A DNA stretch of 64,000 nucleotides from G963677185 sp963677185 (GTDB lineage Bacteria; Bacillota; Syntrophomonadia; Syntrophomonadales; Syntrophomonadaceae). The notes beneath the pieces are model-generated. The model made no database searches, was not told where the DNA came from, and worked only from the letters and a program-made list of their open reading frames with translations. The stretch spans positions 434,001 through 498,000 of the forward strand of contig OY781889.1 in the NCBI GenBank assembly GCA_963677185.1, given 5' to 3'. Below, piece by piece: positions 27,654 to 35,801 of this stretch. The translations under genes and the position numbers were made by a program. Position 1 is the first letter of the stretch, and each line of letters opens with the position of its first letter.

Positions 27654-29237
27654 CTAATTGGTCATCTGTTTTTTCATCAGCATGAAGTTGATGCTGTCCA
27701 CCATGGCCTGCCAGGAAGCCTCTATGATGTTCTCGGACACCCCGACCGTGGTCCACTTGCTGCTTGAATTGGCTGATTCAACCAGCACCCGCACTTTGGC
27801 AGCCGTGCCAGCCTCGCCGTTCAAGACTCTGACCTTATAATCCGTCAGATGCATGTCCTTAATTTCCGGATATACATCCTGAAGAGCCCGGCGCATGGAA
27901 TTATCCATGGCATTTACCGGTCCGTCTCCGTCAGCAACCGTATGATAGTATTCGTCGCCTATGGCGATTTTCAGCATGGCTTCGGAGATGATTTCACTGT
28001 TTTCATGTTTTTCTAGGATAATTTTCATGTTTTTCAACTGGAAAAAGTCCTGATACTGGCCGAATGCCCGGCGTAAAAAGAGCTCCAGGGAGGCATCGGC
28101 ACCTTCGAATTGAAATCCCTGGTTTTCCATTTCCTTAATCTGCTTGATTACCGTCCGGGTTTCGGCATCGTAGTTGTTAACATCTATTCCGAATTCTTTA
28201 GCTTTATAGAGCAGGTTGGACAATCCTGACAGCTCTGATACCAGCACGCGCCGGTGATTACCCACATCTTCAGGGTTGATGTGTTCATAGGTCATGGAAT
28301 CCTTTAATAGGGCAGATACGTGAATGCCTGCCTTGTGAGCGAAAGCGCTGTGCCCTATATAAGGCTGGTTGTTCATGCTGGGCATGTTGGCGACTTCACT
28401 GATGAAGTGCGCGCTCTCCGTCAGCCGCTTGAGGCTTCCCGGAGGCAAAACCTTTTTGTCCATTTTCAGCTCAATGCTCGGTATAATGACACATAAGTCG
28501 GCATTGCCGCAGCGCTCGCCATATCCATTCACGGTTCCCTGAACCTGGGTGCAGCCGCTGCGGACAGCCACCAGGCTATTGGCGGCAGCTAGTGCTGAAT
28601 CATTGTGCACATGTATGCCCAGAGGAGTTTTTACCGTCCTGACAACATGCTCCACTATGGCTTCAATCTCCCAGGGCATAGCACCGCCATTGGTGTCGCA
28701 AAGAACAATCCAATCCGCCCCGGCCGCTTCCGCAGCCCTTAACACTTCAAGAGCGTAGGACTGGTTGTTTTTATAGCCATCGAAAAAGTGTTCGGCATCG
28801 AATAGCACCTCTAATCCGCGTTCCTTGAGGTAGATTATGCTGTCCTTAACCATGGCCAGGTTTTCTTCCAGGGTGGTTTCCAGGGCGCGCAGCACGTGAA
28901 AATCCCAGGCTTTGCCGAACAGCGTGGCGGTCTTCACTCCTATTTCCAGGATAGTCTTGAAATTGTTGTCCTGGGCTGCTGGCACACCGGGTTTGCGTGT
29001 AGAACTGAACGCCGTTATTCTGGCGTTTTTCAGTTCATAGCCTTTAATACTCTGGAAAAATTCCATATCCTTGGGATTGCTTCCCGGCCAGCCGCCTTCA
29101 ATGTAGCTAATTCCCAGCTGGTCCAGCTTAAGGGCGATGCTTATCTTATCGTCCAGGCTGAAGGATATTCCCTCCCCTTGCGACCCATCCCGCAGGGTGG
29201 TGTCATATGCAACTACATCAAGCTTAAAATCCCCAAT
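27654..29237 (-). CDS. cimA: (R)-citramalate synthase, probable AUU start
   Basis: About 527 residues of the 2-isopropylmalate/citramalate synthase family. The full N-terminus YDTTLRDGSQGEGISFS and IEGGWPGSNPKDMEFF is present only if translation begins upstream of the first in-frame ATG (29066). It condenses pyruvate and acetyl-CoA to citramalate for threonine-independent isoleucine synthesis; the CimA-type GSQGEG and GWPGSNPKD motifs separate it from LeuA. HVHNDSALAAANSL carries metal-binding histidines, and a C-terminal regulatory domain is present. The only well-placed initiation codon is ATT (29235-29237), 7 nt after GGGAGG. It is the last gene of the operon, 34 bp after leuB. Confidence 0.9.
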   Translation of the reverse strand: MGDFKLDVVAYDTTLRDGSQGEGISFSLDDKISIALKLDQLGISYIEGGWPGSNPKDMEFFQSIKGYELKNARITAFSSTRKPGVPAAQDNNFKTILEIGVKTATLFGKAWDFHVLRALETTLEENLAMVKDSIIYLKERGLEVLFDAEHFFDGYKNNQSYALEVLRAAEAAGADWIVLCDTNGGAMPWEIEAIVEHVVRTVKTPLGIHVHNDSALAAANSLVAVRSGCTQVQGTVNGYGERCGNADLCVIIPSIELKMDKKVLPPGSLKRLTESAHFISEVANMPSMNNQPYIGHSAFAHKAGIHVSALLKDSMTYEHINPEDVGNHRRVLVSELSGLSNLLYKAKEFGIDVNNYDAETRTVIKQIKEMENQGFQFEGADASLELFLRRAFGQYQDFFQLKNMKIILEKHENSEIISEAMLKIAIGDEYYHTVADGDGPVNAMDNSMRRALQDVYPEIKDMHLTDYKVRVLNGEAGTAAKVRVLVESANSSSKWTTVGVSENIIEASWQAMVDSINFMLMKKQMTN

Positions 29238-29271
29238 AGAATTACCTCCCTCTCTGTTCCAGTTAAATAGT

Positions 29272-30354
29272 CTATGCGTTCTTCAAAATCCAGTCTGCAA
29301 TCAAGTCACCCATTTCCCTGGTTCCCACAAGCTTGAATCCTGCTTCCATCAGGTCGGGGGTGCGGTATTCGCTTTCCATTATCGCCCGTACGGCGCTTTC
29401 TATAATCTGGGCTTCTTTTTCCAGCTTGAAGGAAAAGCGCAGCATCATGGCGGCGGATAATATCGTGGCGATGGGATTAGCCTTGTTCTGTCCGGCTATG
29501 TCAGGGGCGCTGCCGTGCGAAGGTTCATACAGGCCTACTTCCCCGCCAATGGAAGCTGACGGCAACATGCCGATCGAACCTGAAAGCATTGATGCTTCGT
29601 CGGTCAGAATGTCACCGAACATGTTTTCAGTCACGATCACATCAAACTGCCTGGGATTGCGAATGAGCTGCATTGCGCAGTTGTCCACGTACATATGGGA
29701 AAGATCCACATCAGCGAACTCTTCCTGGTGCAGCTTGATCACCGTTTCTCTCCACAGGCGCGAGCTCTCCAGCACGTTGGCCTTGTCCACCGAGCATACC
29801 TGGCGGCGGCGGTTACGGGCTGCCTCAAAGGCGAAGCGGGCGATTCTCTCAATCTCCATGGTGCTGTACACCAGCAGATCGGAAGCGCACTGCAGGCCTT
29901 CGGCATTAACAAAACGTGCCTTCTCTCCAAAATAGATGCCCCCGGTCAGTTCTCTGACTACAAGCAAATCAATGCCGGCAATGACTTCTTCCTTCAGGGT
30001 GGAAGCCTGGGCCAGTCCAGGGAATAAATAACAAGGGCGCAGGTTGGCATACAGAGCCAGTTCTTTGCGCAGCGGCAGCAAGGCCCCAATTTCCGGTCTG
30101 AGGTGAATTGGCAGCTGGTCGTATTGTGGTCCGCCGATGGCTCCCAACAATACGGCATCTGATTCCTTGCATAGCTTAAGGGTTGCGTCCGGCAGTGGAT
30201 TGCCGGTGGCATCATAAGCCGCTCCCCCCACCAGCGCTTCAGTAAATTGGAAATCGTGCCCGAATTTATCACCTATTACTTTGACCGCTTTGACGGCCTC
30301 GGGGGTAATCTCGACCCCGATCCCATCTCCGGGTAATACCGCGATCTTAAACAT
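29272..30354 (-). CDS. leuB: 3-isopropylmalate dehydrogenase
   Basis: About 360 residues. It oxidises and decarboxylates 3-isopropylmalate in leucine synthesis. The family motifs are VLPGDGIGVEI at the N-terminus, RPEIGALLPLRKELALYANLRP, RELTGGIYFGEK, and the metal/NAD region NMFGDILTDEASMLSGSIGMLPSAS with EPSHGSAPDIAGQNKANP. AGGAG best serves the second of two adjacent ATGs (30354). A heptamer array fills most of the gap after leuD. Confidence 0.95.
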   Translation of the reverse strand: MFKIAVLPGDGIGVEITPEAVKAVKVIGDKFGHDFQFTEALVGGAAYDATGNPLPDATLKLCKESDAVLLGAIGGPQYDQLPIHLRPEIGALLPLRKELALYANLRPCYLFPGLAQASTLKEEVIAGIDLLVVRELTGGIYFGEKARFVNAEGLQCASDLLVYSTMEIERIARFAFEAARNRRRQVCSVDKANVLESSRLWRETVIKLHQEEFADVDLSHMYVDNCAMQLIRNPRQFDVIVTENMFGDILTDEASMLSGSIGMLPSASIGGEVGLYEPSHGSAPDIAGQNKANPIATILSAAMMLRFSFKLEKEAQIIESAVRAIMESEYRTPDLMEAGFKLVGTREMGDLIADWILKNA

Positions 30355-30420
30355 CATCCTGCTCCTCTCAGTCGTCAATTAACAAGGCAACAGAGGGGCA
30401 TTCCCCTTGCTGCCGATATT

Positions 30421-30520
30421 TACGTCTCACGTCTCACGTCTTACGTCTCACGTTTCACGTCTTACGTTTCACGTCTTACGTTTCACGTCTTACGTTTCAC
30501 GTCTTACGTCTCACGTCTCA
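30421..30520 (-). repeat. Tandem heptamer array between leuD and leuB
   Basis: About 14 units of GTGAGAC/GTAAGAC/GTGAAAC type on the minus strand. The TGA stop of leuD is part of the first unit (AAG TGA GAC). Confidence 0.9.
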
Positions 30521-31024
30521 CTTTTCACTCTTTACTTGATCCTGTACATAGTTGATAAGCCCGCCCCTGGTGATGAGATCCCTCATAAAAGGCGGGAACG
30601 GCCGGGCTTGGAATTCTTGCCCGCTGTTCAGGTTCCTGATCTTGCCGCTTTCCAGTTCCACTTCGATTTCATCGCCTTCATTGATTGCGGCGATGCACTC
30701 CGGACATTCCAGGATCGGCAGGCCGATATTGATGGCGTTGCGATAAAATATACGGGCAAATGAATCGGCTATTACTATGGACACCCCGGCTGCCTTAATG
30801 GCGATCGGCGCATGCTCGCGGGAACTGCCGCAGCCAAAGTTCTTCTCGGCTACAATGATATCGCCAGCCTTAACCCTGGCCGAAAAATCGGGGTCGGCGT
30901 CTTCCATGCAGTGGCTGGCCAGTTCCACAGGATCAGAGGTATTCAGGTACCGGGCCGGTATAATTGCATCGGTGTCGACATCCGAACCGAATTTGTATAC
31001 TTTTCCTTTGAAATTCACTGGCAA
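30518..31024 (-). CDS. leuD: 3-isopropylmalate dehydratase small subunit
   Basis: 168 residues, the short (archaeal/Clostridia-type) LeuD. VDTDAIIPARYLNTSDP and FGCGSSREHAPIAIKAAG are the swivelling-domain signatures. It pairs with LeuC to isomerise 2- to 3-isopropylmalate, and may also act on citramalate in the isoleucine route. It starts 7 bp after leuC. The C-terminal VKSEK ends directly in the heptamer array, which supplies the stop codon. Confidence 0.95.
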   Translation of the reverse strand: MPVNFKGKVYKFGSDVDTDAIIPARYLNTSDPVELASHCMEDADPDFSARVKAGDIIVAEKNFGCGSSREHAPIAIKAAGVSIVIADSFARIFYRNAINIGLPILECPECIAAINEGDEIEVELESGKIRNLNSGQEFQARPFPPFMRDLITRGGLINYVQDQVKSEK

Positions 31025-31031
31025 TACCTCC

Positions 31032-32291
31032 TTATACTTCCCACGGCGCCGTTATACGTCCAGTAATCGCGCTGGCCGCAGCCACAGCCGGGTTGCACAG
31101 ATAGACTTCGCTTTCGGGGCTGCCCATGCGTCCAACAAAATTGCGGTTGGTTGTGGACAGGGCCCGCTCCCCTTTAGCCAGAATCCCCATGTACCCTCCC
31201 AGGCACGGGCCACAGGTAGGCGTACTGACAGCGGCACCGGCATTGATGAATACCTCAAGGTATCCGCGCTTCATAGCTTCCAGATAAATCGCCTGGGTGC
31301 CAGGAATTATAATACAACGTATTTCTGAATGGACCTTCTTGCCGTTCAGCAGCCCGGCGGCAATAGCCAGATCCTCTATCCTGCCGTTGGTGCAGGAGCC
31401 GATTATTACCTGGTCTATCTTGACATGGGTCGCTTCGCTGACCTTGCGGGTGTTTTCCGGCAAATGCGGGAAGGCAATCACCGGCTCCAGCTTGCTTACG
31501 TCATACTCCCGGGTCTCAAAATATACGGCATCGGCATCAGATTTATACAGGCGGTAGGGGCGCTTGCTCCTTCCGTCCAGATAAGCCAGGGTGATTTCAT
31601 CCGGTTCGATAATACCATTTTTGCCTCCGGCTTCGATAGCCATGTTGGCCATGGTCAAACGGCTGTCTATCGACAGGGTCTGGATGGCCTCACCGGTGAA
31701 CTCCATGGACATATAGCGGGCTCCGTCAACGCCAATGTCACCTATGGTATGCAGAATCAGGTCTTTGCCGCTGACCCATTGCGGCATCTTGCCGTAGTAG
31801 ACGAATTTCATGCTTTCCGGCACCTTGAACCAGGTTTCCCCGGTGGCCATAGCCGCAGCCATGTCTGTAGATCCCACCCCGGTGGCAAAGGCTCCCAGAG
31901 CACCGTAGGTGCAGGTATGCGAATCGGCGCCAATTATCAGGTCACCAGCGGTTACCAAACCCTGTTCGGGCAGCAGGCAATGTTCTACGCCCATCTGGCC
32001 GACTTCAAAAAAGTGGCTGATCTGGTGTTTGCGGGCGAATTCCCGCACCATCTTAACCTGCTCGGCAGATTTAATATCTTTATTGGGTACGAAATGATCG
32101 GGAACCAGCATGATGGCATCACGGTCGAAAACTTTATCCACGCCTACTTTATTAAATTCTGTAATGGCAACCGGAGCGGTAATGTCATTGCCCAGCACCA
32201 CATCCAGCTTGCAGTTGATCAGTTCGCCCGCTTCCACCATTTCGCGGCCGGCATGAACCGCCAGGATTTTCTGGCTTATAGTCATCCCCAT
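31032..32291 (-). CDS. leuC: 3-isopropylmalate dehydratase large subunit
   Basis: About 419 residues, the shorter LeuC type that partners the 168-residue LeuD. The 4Fe-4S cysteines are in IGSCTNGR and PTCGPCLGG; GADSHTCTYGALGAFATGVGSTDMA is the aconitase-family substrate segment. GAGGAGG 9 nt upstream selects the ATG of MGMTISQKIL over the longer frame from 32315. Confidence 0.95.
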   Translation of the reverse strand: MGMTISQKILAVHAGREMVEAGELINCKLDVVLGNDITAPVAITEFNKVGVDKVFDRDAIMLVPDHFVPNKDIKSAEQVKMVREFARKHQISHFFEVGQMGVEHCLLPEQGLVTAGDLIIGADSHTCTYGALGAFATGVGSTDMAAAMATGETWFKVPESMKFVYYGKMPQWVSGKDLILHTIGDIGVDGARYMSMEFTGEAIQTLSIDSRLTMANMAIEAGGKNGIIEPDEITLAYLDGRSKRPYRLYKSDADAVYFETREYDVSKLEPVIAFPHLPENTRKVSEATHVKIDQVIIGSCTNGRIEDLAIAAGLLNGKKVHSEIRCIIIPGTQAIYLEAMKRGYLEVFINAGAAVSTPTCGPCLGGYMGILAKGERALSTTNRNFVGRMGSPESEVYLCNPAVAAASAITGRITAPWEV

Positions 32292-32333
32292 TTCCTGTAC
32301 CCTCCTCTCATTCAAAATTGCTTTATGCGTAAT

Positions 32334-33848
32334 TTATCTCTGCATCTCGTAATAATGCTTGTTAATAGCGTTCAAATAAGCTTTGACGCTGGCTTCCACA
32401 ATGTCGGTCGACAGGCCGCGCCCGGTATAGGTCTGTCCGGCGATTTCTATACCGGCCTGCACTTCTCCGAGAGCGTCTTTGCCGCTGCCTACGGCAATAA
32501 TCTTGAAATCCTTCATGCGGCCATAAATATCAGTGATTTTATCGATAGCATGGCAGGCGGCTTCTACAGGCCCGGCCCCGGTAGATGACACCACAAAGGA
32601 CTTGTCTTCGATGCCCAGTTTTACCGCCGCTGTCGCCAGGATTCCGGTTCCGCAGGTAACCTGCATGTATTCGAGGCTGAAGCGTTCCGGCACCTTGGTA
32701 ATGCGGTCCCGGACCAGGGCCTCAATGTCATCGTTGGTGATTTCCTTCTTGCGATCAGCCAACTCCTTAAACCGGACAAAAGCGTCTTTGAGTTCATCTT
32801 CTCCCAGGCTGAGGCCCAGTTCATCCAGCCGTTCTTTGAAGGCATGGCGGCCGGAAAGCTTGCCCAGAACCAGGGTGCTGGCGTTAATACCCAGCAATTC
32901 CGGGCTCATGATTTCGTAAGTGCTGCGCTCTTTCATTACTCCGTCCTGGTGAACCCCGGATTCATGTGAAAAAGCATTTTTGCCTACAATCGCCTTGTTC
33001 GGCTGTATGCTCATTCCGCTGAGATCACTGACCAGACGGCTGGTACGGTATATTTCACTGTACTTGATTCCGGTGGTTTTGTTGTAATAATGATTTCTGG
33101 TATAAAGAGCCATGACTATTTCTTCCAGGGAAGCGTTGCCAGCCCTTTCGCCTATGCCGTTCACAGCGCATTCCACCTGCCGCGCCCCGGCCATAATCCC
33201 GGCCAGGGAATTGGCTACCGCCAGACCCAAATCGTTGTGATTATGCAGCGAGATTGTAACCCGGTCTATATTGTCTACGCGCTTAATAATTTCGTTAATA
33301 AAGCGGGAAAATTCATCGGGGACTGCGTAGCCTACCGTGTCCGGCAGGTTGACCACAGTGGCGCCAGCGTCAATAACGCCCTTCACCACCTGCACCAGAA
33401 AATCCATATCGCTTCGGTATGCGTCCTCGGCTGAAAACTCCACATCAGAGCAGTATTTTTTAGCGTGTTTCACCGCTGCCACAGCCTGTTCCAGGACTTC
33501 CTCCCGGCCTTTTTGCAGCTTGTACTTCATATGAATATCTGATGTGGCTAAAAAGGTGTGAATTCTCGGATTCTCGGCCCCTTTTACTGCTTCCCAGGTG
33601 CGATCGATCTCGGAGGGAATTGCCCTGGTCAGTCCGGCAATTACCGGTCCCCTGACTTCAGCGGCTATGGCTTTCACTGCATTGAAATCGCCGATTGACG
33701 AAACCGGGAAACCGGCTTCGATGATGTCTACTCCCAGCTTCTTTAACTGCTGGGCGATCTCCAGTTTTTCTTCGATGTTCAGACTGACTCCGGGGCTCTG
33801 CTCACCATCTCTCAAAGTTGTATCAAAAATATAGATCCTGTTAGACAT
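32334..33848 (-). CDS. leuA: 2-isopropylmalate synthase
   Basis: About 504 residues. DTTLRDGEQSPGVSLN at the N-terminus and SLHNHNDLGLAVANSLAG with the metal histidines mark LeuA; the C-terminal third is the leucine-sensing regulatory domain (GTGILATAAVKLG, GAGPVEAACHAIDKI). It condenses 2-ketoisovalerate and acetyl-CoA. GAGG 8 nt before ATG 33848 decides the start. It follows ilvC by about 70 bp, so it draws directly on the upstream valine pathway genes. Confidence 0.95.
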   Translation of the reverse strand: MSNRIYIFDTTLRDGEQSPGVSLNIEEKLEIAQQLKKLGVDIIEAGFPVSSIGDFNAVKAIAAEVRGPVIAGLTRAIPSEIDRTWEAVKGAENPRIHTFLATSDIHMKYKLQKGREEVLEQAVAAVKHAKKYCSDVEFSAEDAYRSDMDFLVQVVKGVIDAGATVVNLPDTVGYAVPDEFSRFINEIIKRVDNIDRVTISLHNHNDLGLAVANSLAGIMAGARQVECAVNGIGERAGNASLEEIVMALYTRNHYYNKTTGIKYSEIYRTSRLVSDLSGMSIQPNKAIVGKNAFSHESGVHQDGVMKERSTYEIMSPELLGINASTLVLGKLSGRHAFKERLDELGLSLGEDELKDAFVRFKELADRKKEITNDDIEALVRDRITKVPERFSLEYMQVTCGTGILATAAVKLGIEDKSFVVSSTGAGPVEAACHAIDKITDIYGRMKDFKIIAVGSGKDALGEVQAGIEIAGQTYTGRGLSTDIVEASVKAYLNAINKHYYEMQR

Positions 33849-33918
33849 TTCGCTCACCTCATTTTCAGTTCTCCGCCACCAGCTTTCGCTGGCGGCGATA
33901 ACTGATGACGGGCATATT

Positions 33919-34929
33919 CTATCTATTACTCAACCAGGGCATCATGGCGCGCAATTCGGCGCCCACTTTTTCGATCAGGTGATCCTGATCCTGTCTAAGT
34001 CGTGCATTGTAGGTGGGGCGTCCCACCAGGTTTTCCAGCAGCCAGGCGCTGGCAAAGGTGCCATCCTGGATTTCCGATAGAATCTTTTTCATTTCTTTGC
34101 GGGTTTCCTGATTGATTACCCGGCGGCCGCTGACCAGATCCCCGTATTCAGCAGTGTCACTGATGGAAAAGCGCATCATGGAAATTCCGCCTTCGTACAT
34201 AAGATCAACAATGAGCTTGAGCTCATGCAAGCATTCAAAATACGCGATTTCGGGCTGATATCCGGCTTCTACCAGGGTATCAAAACCAGCTCTCACGAGT
34301 TCGGAACAGCCGCCGCAAAGTACGGCCTGTTCGCCGAACAAATCTGTTTCGGTTTCTTCCTTGAACGTGGTTTCAAGCACTCCGGCGCGGGTGGCGCCAA
34401 TGGCCTTGCTGAAGGCCAAGGCCAGTTCCCGGGCTGTGCCGGTAGCGTCATTGGCCACGGCAATCAGGGCCGGAACCCCGCCTCCCTCGACATAAGTGCG
34501 GCGCACTAAATGTCCGGGGCCTTTCGGAGCTACCATAAACACGTCAATACCTTCCGGTGGTGCAATCTGCCCGAAATGAATATTGAAGCCATGCGAAAAT
34601 CCCATCGCATTGCCTGGTTTCAGATAGGGAGCGATCTCATTCCGGAAAACGCCGGACTGAAGGGTATCCGGTACCAATATGTGTACAATATCAGCCTTTT
34701 GGGCCGCTTCCGGCACCGTCATTGGAGTCATGCCATGTTCCTTGACCAGGTTCCATTCGTATTCGGTTCCCGCGTCAAACGGCTTTCTCAAGCCTACGAT
34801 CACATCGCATCCGCTGTCTTTAGCGTTCTGGGCTTGAGCATGCCCCTGGCTGCCATAACCAATAACCGCAATGGTTTTACCCTTCAGAAGATCGAGGTTC
34901 GCGTCAGCATCATAATACATTTTGGCCAT
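33919..34929 (-). CDS. ilvC: Ketol-acid reductoisomerase
   Basis: 336 residues, class I KARI. The Rossmann loop IAVIGYGSQGHAQAQNAKDSG, the DIVHILVPDTLQ segment, the PKGPGHLVRRTYVEGGGVP region and the catalytic C-terminal motifs (ETETDLFGEQAVLCGG, ECLHELKLIVDLMYEGG) are all intact. It isomerises and reduces acetolactate or acetohydroxybutyrate. AAAAGGAGG precedes the ATG. A 350-bp heptamer array separates it from ilvN upstream. Confidence 0.96.
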   Translation of the reverse strand: MAKMYYDADANLDLLKGKTIAVIGYGSQGHAQAQNAKDSGCDVIVGLRKPFDAGTEYEWNLVKEHGMTPMTVPEAAQKADIVHILVPDTLQSGVFRNEIAPYLKPGNAMGFSHGFNIHFGQIAPPEGIDVFMVAPKGPGHLVRRTYVEGGGVPALIAVANDATGTARELALAFSKAIGATRAGVLETTFKEETETDLFGEQAVLCGGCSELVRAGFDTLVEAGYQPEIAYFECLHELKLIVDLMYEGGISMMRFSISDTAEYGDLVSGRRVINQETRKEMKKILSEIQDGTFASAWLLENLVGRPTYNARLRQDQDHLIEKVGAELRAMMPWLSNR

Positions 34930-34969
34930 TTTAAAATCCTCCTTTTATTGTTCAAATCGTATATTTACA

Positions 34970-35318
34970 GTCTTACGTCTTACGTCTTCCGTCTCACGTC
35001 TTACGTCTTACGTCTTACATCTCACGCCTTACGTCTTACGTCTCACGTCTTACATCTTCCGTCTTACGTCTTACATCTCACGTCTTACGTCTTACGTCTT
35101 CCGTCTTGCATCTTCCGTCTTCCGTCTTGCATCTCACGTCTTACGTCTTCCGTTTTACATCTTACATCTCACGTCTTCCGTCTTACGTCTTACATCTTAC
35201 ATCTTACGCCTCACGTCTTCCGTCTTACGTCTTACGTCTTACGTCTCACGTCTTACGTCTTACGTCTTACATCTCACGTCTTACGTCTTACGTCTCACGT
35301 CTTACATCTCACGTCTCA
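34970..35318 (-). repeat. Large tandem heptamer array between ilvN and ilvC
   Basis: About 50 degenerate 7-bp units, read on the plus strand as ACGTCTT, ACGTCTC, CCGTCTT and ACATCTC, and on the transcribed strand as GTRAGAY. It begins directly after the ilvN stop (TAG TGA GAC) and ends about 40 bp before ilvC. The plus strand has no stops across it, which creates long false open frames rich in RLTSYVL-like heptads. Confidence 0.95.
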
Positions 35319-35801
35319 CTATTTATTGCCTCTCATGATCGCCAGCTTGCCGGTGCGCACCATTTCCACTATTCCGAATGGCCGCATGGCATCTTCGATA
35401 GCATCAATCTTGCCTTCGTCGCCAGTGGCTTCAATAACCAAGGTAGAGCGGCCGATATCAACGATCCTGGCCCTGAATATATCGGCCAGTTGAACAATCT
35501 CTCCTCGCGTATTCTTGTCAGCCCTTACTTTAATGAGAACCAGCTCTCTTTCCACCGCGCGATCGTCGGTCAAGTCGACTATTTTGACCACATCCACCAG
35601 CTTGTGGAACTGCTTGGTCACCTGTTCTATGATGGTGTCATCCCCTTCGACCACAATTGTCATGCGGGAAATCCCCGGCGTTTCAGTTGTTCCTACGGTC
35701 AGGCTTTCAATATTATATCCCCGCCGGCTGAAAAGGTTGGCTATACGGGCTAAAACACCAGGCCGGTTCTCGACTGTCACTGAAAGGGTGTGTTTATGCA
35801 T
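35319..35801 (-). CDS. ilvN: Acetolactate synthase small (regulatory) subunit
   Basis: 160 residues. An N-terminal ACT domain (LSVTVENRPGVLARIANLFSRRGYNIESL) is followed by the C-terminal ALS-regulatory domain (ELVLIKVRAD...IVDIGRSTLVIEATGDEGKIDA). It confers valine feedback on the catalytic subunit. The true start (ATG 35801) overlaps the last 8 nt of ilvB, a sign of translational coupling; the longer frame to 35885 is only overlap with ilvB. Confidence 0.95.
   Translation of the reverse strand: MHKHTLSVTVENRPGVLARIANLFSRRGYNIESLTVGTTETPGISRMTIVVEGDDTIIEQVTKQFHKLVDVVKIVDLTDDRAVERELVLIKVRADKNTRGEIVQLADIFRARIVDIGRSTLVIEATGDEGKIDAIEDAMRPFGIVEMVRTGKLAIMRGNK

Noticed and set aside
34970..35318. 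Possible CRISPR array
   Set aside because: Units are 7 bp and contiguous with no spacers, and no cas genes are nearby.
34510..35493. Long plus-strand open frames across the ilvN-ilvC gap encoding RLTSYVL-like heptads
   Set aside because: They arise because the 7-bp array has no stops on this strand. They lack ribosome binding sites and overlap ilvC/ilvN in antisense.
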